64,000 nt of DNA from Astropecten irregularis (taxonomy: Eukaryota; Echinodermata; Asteroidea; Paxillosida; Astropectinidae), in the NCBI GenBank assembly GCA_963971285.1, contig OZ020246.1:22055217-22119216 (forward strand). Reading direction: 5' to 3'. Of the stretch, positions 57,110-64,000 are shown in pieces (position 1 is the first letter of the stretch; each line of letters opens with the position of its first letter). A program made the position numbers and the translations under genes. Under the pieces are notes generated by a model. The model saw only the letters and a program-made list of their open reading frames with translations. It had not been told where the DNA came from and did no database searches.

Positions 57110-57352
57110 GACCAATTTCTTGGAGCTGTTAAGCACCAAAAAATTGCTTAGCACAAAAAGCCTTGCTCAATAAAACAAATCACCGTTAAAAATTCCATTT
57201 GATATTCATGGTCGGTGAACAACAGCCAAAGAACAATCACAAGTGATACGCAACACATTTGGTTGTTAATTCTGTTGTTATTATTATTGAGGCAGAATTT
57301 TCATGGTTAGCAAATTTGTTGTGCTAAGCAGGGACGTGAAATTGGCTCCTGG
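57110..57352. mobile_element. GGGGCCAATTTCAT-end MITE (RREB1 3' flank)
   Basis: Left GGGACCAATTTCTTGGAGCT, right GGGACGTGAAATTGGCTCC, interior TGATATTCATGGTCGGTGAA. If the RREB1 3' UTR is long, this copy is transcribed in it. Confidence 0.78.
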
Positions 57353-59009
57353 TGTTAATACATGTAGGTTAACTGATTGTAAAGTTCTATCAAGAATGTT
57401 CACTTCTGTATTTTTTAATTTCATCATTCACAAAACAGAAGGTACATGTTGCTATATATGTAAACCATTAGTGCAGTAACTGGTGCTGGGTTGAATACAG
57501 TAATTGATTTGTACATCTTTACACAATTGTTACTAGGTGTTAAAATCCCCTGTATGGAGGTTGAAACCAGAGCAAAAAGCTTATAAATATAGGTTATCCT
57601 TGATGTATGCACAAAACCTATGGATTGAGGATTTAACCTTATGCACAAGGACATGCAAATACATATGCACAATAATGACATTGTCCATATGACCTTAGTC
57701 TCAATATGTGGATGCTGCTTAGTTGCACTGAAAATGGTGATTTGATATATAGATAGTGCCATTTTCAAGGTGTTGTAGTGATGCAATTCATGAGCAAACA
57801 TACTTGGAATTTATACCTCCATATTTTTAACTTTATTCAACTAAATCCATTGAAATTTTGGGTGAAAATAGCCTGTTCATTTGACGGCATGCTTTGGCTG
57901 ATGGAAGCAGTGTTACAGTAATTGGGGATCTGTGTTAAACAATCAGCCACCAAATGTAGTTCTGAGAAGGCTAGTCTTAATTTGACTCCTCCCAGCTTGT
58001 AGAATCATCTGTCCGTACATCAACATAAAACCTATGCTGTTATGTATAACATGACATCAGTTGTGTAGGCATCAACATGATAGTATTTGTAACATGTGTA
58101 ATGGCCACTTCATCTGGAAAAATATGAAATATCTGCGAGTGCCATATGTCTCTTTGTTTTTACATCAGTGCTTAACACGTAACTGAACCATCTCATATCT
58201 CCATATGTGTGTGTATAGTGTATCATGCATGTCCTTAGTATTACCAGTGTTTTTTCTAGCCGGCTGGCATATATTGAAAAGAAAAGTTAAGTTTTTTTGA
58301 CGAGGGTAACAATTGCTTGCCAAAATGAGAAAAAAATAATAAGAAGCAGTTAAATTTCTGACAATACTTTAGGTTCTATTCACAAGCTTATTTTTTGTCA
58401 GACAAGACAGCCACTCCCAAATTGGTGAACTTTTAACCAAGACCGTAATGCAAGAACATACAAAAATGAGAATTTGGTTCGAACAAAAAATGTATAGAAT
58501 GTTTCGAAAGTGTTCCTTATATAGTTGCAGATATAGTTTTGAATCTTATACCTTGGTTTTGGTTGCCAGAATAAGGGCAAAGATATTATCTTTAAAACTG
58601 ATTATTTTTTTTATGATTAGAATGAAGTTTCCATGACACCAAATAGGTTGATTCATTGATTCAAGGACTGAACTATTATTGATGTGCAGATGCACAAATG
58701 TTTTGTTATTTTTGTTTTTGTTGTTGTTTTTATTTTGTTTTTGTTTTGCAATGCCAATCGTCTTCTGTTCTAGACAGGCCGTTAAGGCTCAAAGTTAGAA
58801 GGAAGGATTGAAATATTGAAAATTTGTGGGACTAGACAAAATATTTGAAAATAATTTGAAAGGTAATCTTAGTTATAAAAAAAAAAGCAAACTTACGAGA
58901 ATTGTTGATCCTGAATCGTTGAAAATTAGTCGCTAAATTAATTTAGGTGAGAATGAGGTAGACTTGACTTGACATTAGACTTGTTTTATATTACTGAGCT
59001 TCAGTATAT

Positions 59010-59261
59010 GGGCTTTTCGAAATGAAGGCTCAGGCTCAGGCTCAGGCTCAGGCTTCGGTTCCGTCACCCATATACTGAGAATATCGGTTGTGGTTTTTCA
59101 TTGAAGCTGAAGCTCTGTTTTCCTTTTTAAACCAGAGAATCTACTTCCGAACCGCTGCCAAAAGCCTCTATTTTGATACCTGTTATTTTAGAATGGATTC
59201 ACGAAATGGTGCCAGAGCCTGAGCCTGAGCCTGAGCCTAAGCCTCCGTTTCGAAAAGACCC
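59010..59261. mobile_element. GGCTC-repeat MITE, copy 2
   Basis: Ends GGGCTTTTCGAAATGAAGG and TTTCGAAAAGACCC are inverted. Inside each end lie GGCTCA x4-5 and GAGCCT x4, which pair with each other. TAT flanks both sides. Confidence 0.82.
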
Positions 59262-59990
59262 TATGACTCGTCAGCACTAGGATCGGAAATTACCAATCTG
59301 TTTGTTGCTATGGAGTTTGGTAACCATTAGAAATATTGATGAATTGACAATAGTGTTTGACATTTTACACTCAGGGGTATATAATTTGATTGTCCTTGAC
59401 GCTGGCCCATTAAATAGTCTAGGTACTAGACAGTCAGTTGGACAGAATTGATGATTGTCTTAGTGATATCGTACTCAATGCCGGAACTGAAGCAAATATC
59501 ACCTGCGAGAAAGGACGGAGTTGGTCAGTAGCATCAGCTGCCTGTTTCTCAATGAAACCATCCCCCGGTCGTTTCACAGATGGTGTATGCTTCAACTTCA
59601 TTTATCATTGTACTGAAGCTAAGAGAATTCTCCTGTACAGTTTGTTATGGTTCTTAAATGACAACACATATGGCAGACAAGCTGTGGGCTGTGAATTACA
59701 TGTAATTTTTAGTATGAATTATTTTTCTGCATGCTTAGTACATTATGTATATGAAAACCAAGCTTGTATTTTTTTTGTTGCACCATAAAAACCAAATGAA
59801 TTTCCATAAGGTGCATTGATAATGATTTAGCAATCAGCAATATCTTCCATTTCTATGCTGCGCTTCCAGATGTAAATTTTCCTATATTTCTACAGATAAA
59901 GTGACAACAAATGTGGCTAATTTTTGATCAGTTGGTTTTTTTCCCAAATGTATCGTGTTTTGATTGTAGCACTGAATGATTGTTTAGTAG

Positions 59991-60201
59991 GGCCATTTTC
60001 CATAGTCCGGCTCAGGCTCCGGCTTCGTCTCTGTCATGCTGAAAATATAGGTTGTGGTTTTTCATAGAAGCTGAAGCTCTGTTTTCTTTTTCAAACCAGA
60101 GAATCTACTTCTGAACCGCAGCCAAAAGCCTCTATTTTGATACCCATTATTATAGAATGGATTCACAAAATGGATCCGGAGCCTAGGTTTGGAAAAGGGC
60201 C
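59991..60201. mobile_element. GGCTC-repeat MITE, copy 3
   Basis: GGCCATTTTCC..CCGGCTCAGGCTCCGG at the left, CCGGAGCC..GGAAAAGGGCC at the right, flanked by TAG on both sides. Interior as in the other copies. Confidence 0.78.
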
Positions 60202-61310
60202 TAGGTGAATTGTGGCTTCAAGATAAGGTGGAGGCATGATAGATCAAATTCAGCTTTGACAGGAAAAATCAAGTCATATTTTCATAGTATTATTATTATA
60301 GATTTACAAACAAAGACTTAAATATCATTGTTGGCTAATTAAGCACATTCCAAGAAACAAATATTCCAGAAAAAGAATTAAACATTTTGTACTCCTTGCT
60401 ATATTTTGAATATTCCGTACTCAAATCAGGTTTTCAAACCAGATTTGATTAAATCTTGTTCTTCCATCTTCAAGGAATGTGTAGTAAAATATTTCATTGT
60501 AAATACATTTAGAATATTCTTCTTGTTAAGTTGGGTTTTGTTAAATTTGTTGTAAAGTTAGTCTATGAAGATAAAGAACATCTTCTAGTGGTGAGAATAT
60601 CTATGATTTACTTTTCTACAAATTGGGATATTGTTTATTTTTTGGGTAAAAAGTTGTCTTTTTGGGGTGTTAATGTGACACTAATTAATTGAGAGCTTCC
60701 TTTGTTTTATCTTATAATTAACTATGCATGGTTATAATTAATGTTTGTAATTTGATGAAGGAAAATGTCTGGATGACTTTGCGGTGGAAGATATTGAGAT
60801 GAAATAATTTGTTTTTTTGTCAGAGAGGTAGACAAATGTATCAGTGAAGAAAAACTTTATTTCTTTAGATGGAGAATGGAAAAAAGATGGAAATGAAAGA
60901 TGGCCAGTAGGCCTATAGTGCGGAAATCTGACATGTGAATATATCAATAATTTAAACAACTATTTGCCTTATTCAAAACTCTTCCAGTTCGTCACATTTT
61001 AAGTTCAAAAAAGTAAAAAAGTTCATTTTTCTGTTTCAATTTTCCATGTTGCATTTTATACAAGTTACCGTGACTATGATGGAAAGGGATTCTCTATTTT
61101 CTTTGAAATTAACATCATAGTGGGATAATTAAAGAAATTTAACTAGTATTTTTTGACAAAAACTTCTAATTATAATATTATGCTTTGTATTTTGAATGTT
61201 TAAGTTTACCAAGTTGCTGCACCATTGTTGCCTTGAAAGAATGACTTTCATTATGAATCTATGTAACAGTTGTCTATGCAGGATTGAGGACCTTTGTGTA
61301 AGATACGTTA

Positions 61311-61320
61311 AATAAATAAA
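61311..61320 (+). terminator. Candidate distal polyadenylation signal
   Basis: Overlapping AATAAATAAA. If used, the RREB1 3' UTR would be about 5.5 kb and would include three MITEs. Confidence 0.3.
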
Positions 61321-61499
61321 GGACAAACACAATTTATGAGATAATTTTGGAAAATTGAATCGGTGTAAATTTCTCTGTGTTCTTAACATTGTAATGGGGA
61401 AAATTGTACCTTTCCGAATCAGTCATGCTATTTATGAGTTGGCCTCAAATCAAGTCACATTTTCAGAGACTAGACTTGATTCAAGTCATTAGATCATAT

Positions 61500-61674
61500 G
61501 CAGGGATGAGATTGACCAATGATAAAAATGTCTGAAAACAGCTGACATGGGGCATAAAAAGTCTGAAATCTGAAATCTCTTGTACTTTTGTACACAGTCT
61601 GTGAGGAAAAAAGTCTGAAATCCAAAACACAAAAGTCTGAAATCAGACTTTAATCTGAGAAATCTCATCCCTGC
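61500..61674. mobile_element. GCAGGGATGAGAT-end MITE
   Basis: GCAGGGATGAGAT at the left, ATCTCATCCCTGC at the right, 13-bp perfect inverted ends. Interior repeats AAGTCTGAAATC. Ends resemble the CAGGGATG elements of intron 1. Confidence 0.85.
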
Positions 61675-61699
61675 ATTTGTGACTCAGCTGAGTCACTGC

Positions 61700-64000
61700 A
61701 CACAAATTAAATTACTCAATGAATTTGGAACTCTGAGCAGAAGGCTTTACTGGATTTGAGTCAAAACTCGTTAACGCTTCATTCATACAAGTTGTGTTAT
61801 TTCGTGTGCTTCACATTTGTCAGCTGGCTTTCTCTTTCAAGCTGCTTTCAAACTAACTTTGTATCACAAATTCAAACATGCTTGGACCCGAGTACATACC
61901 GGTAACCAGTTCCTAAAGGCCTATGTCACCACGACAGACAAAGGGTTACAATCGTCACAACAATTCCTTAACCAGACTAGATAAGACATATGTCAAGAGA
62001 GTTACCTTGGGCTTGATCGGACATCATATCTCCATGCTGATCCCACTAAGGCAGTCTGAAAAGTTGATGACTCAACAGTTGCTGTTCACACGCGACTCCA
62101 CTTGACTCTGGTCACTGCTTAGCTTCAGAGTTAAAATAGACATAACACTGTTGCTGTTCACACACTGTCTAGTACCTGTAGAGTGTAAAATAGTCAGACA
62201 GTCATGGAAAGTTCAGAGTCAACATCATGCCATTCTCCTAGCTGGCTTAGTTTCACAACTGCTATTCAAAAGTAGAAATTGCTTCTTAGCAAATTGTATG
62301 CTCTTCTAAGTGACAATTAGCAATAATTTGGCCTGGTTACCTGTTTTTGCTCAAGAATCCTTGTCTCTGAATTGTAGCTCTGTGAGAATAAACCATGTGC
62401 TAAGCTTTGGCCTATGTCTGGTACACTGACTTCACTGATGTCATATGCACCGCCATTTGAATTCTCCAGACTATTAACAATGATTCTAGATCACATGATC
62501 ACTGATAATGTTCACAATTGGTGAGAATGGTACAAAAGCACCAGACTATCCCCAAAATGGAGTAAACTGTTCAATGGTCATCACTGAATCACATGACCAA
62601 CCAAAAGTGCATTTAGCTTGGAAATGAAAAAGTGTGCATGTATTGAAATCAAGTCTGGGTACAAGACGTCATTCCAATTTAAAGCCAGATCCAAATTAAG
62701 ATACGGTGAGGTGCTGCCCTCAGCAGTCGTAGTCGGAGCATTAATTAAAAAATGTTCATATGTTCAAAGTTTTCAGTAAGTCCTTCGTGGCTTCAATTGA
62801 TGCCTTCATGGACTATTGCGATTTGTCAAAATGATGAGAGGTGATCAAAGGCCCCCATGTACGAATAGCCTTTGGTTTCAGTAACTTTGAGGTCAGGCAA
62901 CAGTCCATGTAGGCTCAAAGGTCCGTGCTAGTTGAAAAAGACGGGATTGCTTTGCAAAGTGTAAGCAGCATATGTCACATGAGGCACTTTTTACAGGCAA
63001 CTTGGGCAACCAACTACATAACATGCATATACAAAGTCAACAGCACAAAAGCCATTCATGAATTCTTCTGGCAGTTTCTCACTACCCTCCAGAAAATTAT
63101 TGAAAATTTAAACATGAATGTTATTTCCTTTTTAGAGACTTCCTAGAATGGAATGTCTTGTATAAAGATTGTAAGAATGCATTCCTCAGGAGTATATGAG
63201 AGCCTGTACTTGGAGAGTTTTTGCCTGCCCTCTTCGCAGGCAAAATAGTCGCATCGTGGACGGAGAGATTTGTGTCCAGGAAAAGTCATTAAGGCTAGTG
63301 AAGCAGGCAACATGCCTAGTAGTACATCTTTCATCTGGTCATCAGTCAACAGCAAGCATCATGACTGTTCATGCCCGGCCTGTTCGTAATACTTGAAAAT
63401 TTAAAGCCAGTCGCCACAAAAGCATTAAGGATTCATTATGAATGTACAGTTGCATTGTCAATCTCCGGCACTTTAACCTATCAACAAGTATGACATTGTC
63501 CAGGTATACATCCATGCTTTTTCAAAAATAACACAGTTGAAGGTTGCATTTTAGTAACACATTGCACTTTCATGCACTTGATATAGTCTGAGTCAAGCCC
63601 CATCAGCTATTGGTCAAGAGAAGGTAGAGTGTATATAGATCATATTTACAAAGTGGTGCATTTTTCATTGTTTTGCCACTAAAATGCATGATGACATCAT
63701 GATGACATCATGATGACATCAGTAGGGGCTGTTCACGCTAGTGACTGGAGTGAGACTAACAGTGCTCCTTGTCATAATCAAAGTATACTGCTGATTTGTC
63801 AGCCAGTTTCTGGTTAGGGAAGGGAGTCTAGCTATTCCACATATTTAAAACCTATATCATGATGTGTCTATCTTTGTCATGTCCATTTTATTTCATTTGT
63901 TTAAGTTTGATTGCATTTTCAATGGAGGGCATAAAAACCATATTCTCACTTTTAATTGCTTGATTTTCATATTAAGCTGTTTTGATATTTAGAAAGCCAG
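61700..64000. other. Downstream flank, no gene seen
   Basis: Unique-looking AT-rich sequence. The only structured features are a short hairpin (TTGCCTGC..GCAGGCAA near 63220) and three 11-bp units of ATGATGACATC at 63688-63720. Confidence 0.55.
63688..63720. repeat. Three 11-bp units with a TGACATCA core
   Basis: ATGATGACATC repeated exactly three times. TGACATCA differs from the CRE palindrome TGACGTCA at one base. Confidence 0.9.

Larger units (their letters stand above)
55850..61320 (+). other. RREB1 3' UTR and downstream flank
   Basis: No coding signal follows the RREB1 stop. Candidate polyadenylation hexamers are AATAAA at 56015-56020 (very short UTR) and the doubled AATAAATAAA at 61311-61320. 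The UTR end is undetermined. The stretch contains a copy of the GGGGCCAATTTCATAGAG-end element (57110-57352), two GGCTCAGG elements (59010-59261, 59991-60201) and AT-rich sequence. An open frame at 59438-59788 shows no domain or coding bias that I can recognise. Confidence 0.5.

Noticed and set aside
59438..59788. 116-codon open frame as a small gene downstream of RREB1
   Set aside because: No recognisable domain, signal or conserved composition; AT-rich codons like the surrounding non-coding DNA.
1..64000. Integrated virus or autonomous retrotransposon
   Set aside because: No reverse transcriptase, integrase, capsid or transposase motif was found in any sizeable open frame; all mobile elements seen are short and non-coding.

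Overview
The window is nuclear DNA of an invertebrate animal. Its genes have many introns with GT-AG boundaries, its introns are AT-rich, and it carries many short non-autonomous transposons (MITEs) and tRNA-like SINEs. Both genes that can be read are slow-evolving orthologues of human genes and lack vertebrate-specific features. The general look (about 39-40% GC judged by eye, and abundant elements with ends reading GGGGCCAATTTCATAGAG) suggests a deuterostome, perhaps an echinoderm such as a sea star. That species assignment is a guess.

Layout. Positions 1-3704: 3' flank of the first gene, with a 177-bp tandem repeat, an octamer-motif cluster and one MITE. Positions 3705-20411, minus strand: a complete 19-coding-exon SACM1L (SAC1 phosphatidylinositol-4-phosphate phosphatase) encoding 592 residues. 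All splice phases close, and the C-X5-R catalytic loop, two membrane segments and a C-terminal di-lysine-type signal are present. Positions 20412-27339: a 6.9-kb head-to-head intergenic region holding a nested cluster of TTAA-flanked MITEs and a hAT-type element with a perfect 8-bp target duplication. Positions 27340-55849, plus strand: RREB1 (RAS-responsive element-binding protein 1; hindsight in Drosophila), assembled here as three coding exons encoding 1994 residues: a 40-nt first coding exon, a 19.2-kb intron, a 1079-nt exon 2, a 3.3-kb intron and one 4.87-kb exon holding all the zinc fingers. Positions 55850-64000: 3' UTR and downstream flank without a recognisable gene.

The two genes have no evident functional link. 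SACM1L turns over PI4P in the ER and Golgi. RREB1 is a nuclear zinc-finger regulator downstream of RAS/EGFR signalling that uses CtBP-type co-repressor motifs.

Most notable: (1) a FOG/SALL-like MPRRKQ N-terminus on RREB1 in a tiny, far-away exon; (2) two intronic tandem arrays, one in each gene, whose repeat units contain splice-site-like sequence on the host gene's sense strand; one directly abuts a real 5' splice site and the other repeats a joined acceptor-donor motif about 35 times; (3) MITE families that share an internal module but have different ends, with one nested insertion that shows TTAA duplication; (4) fold-back elements built from head-to-head halves of a tRNA-like SINE.
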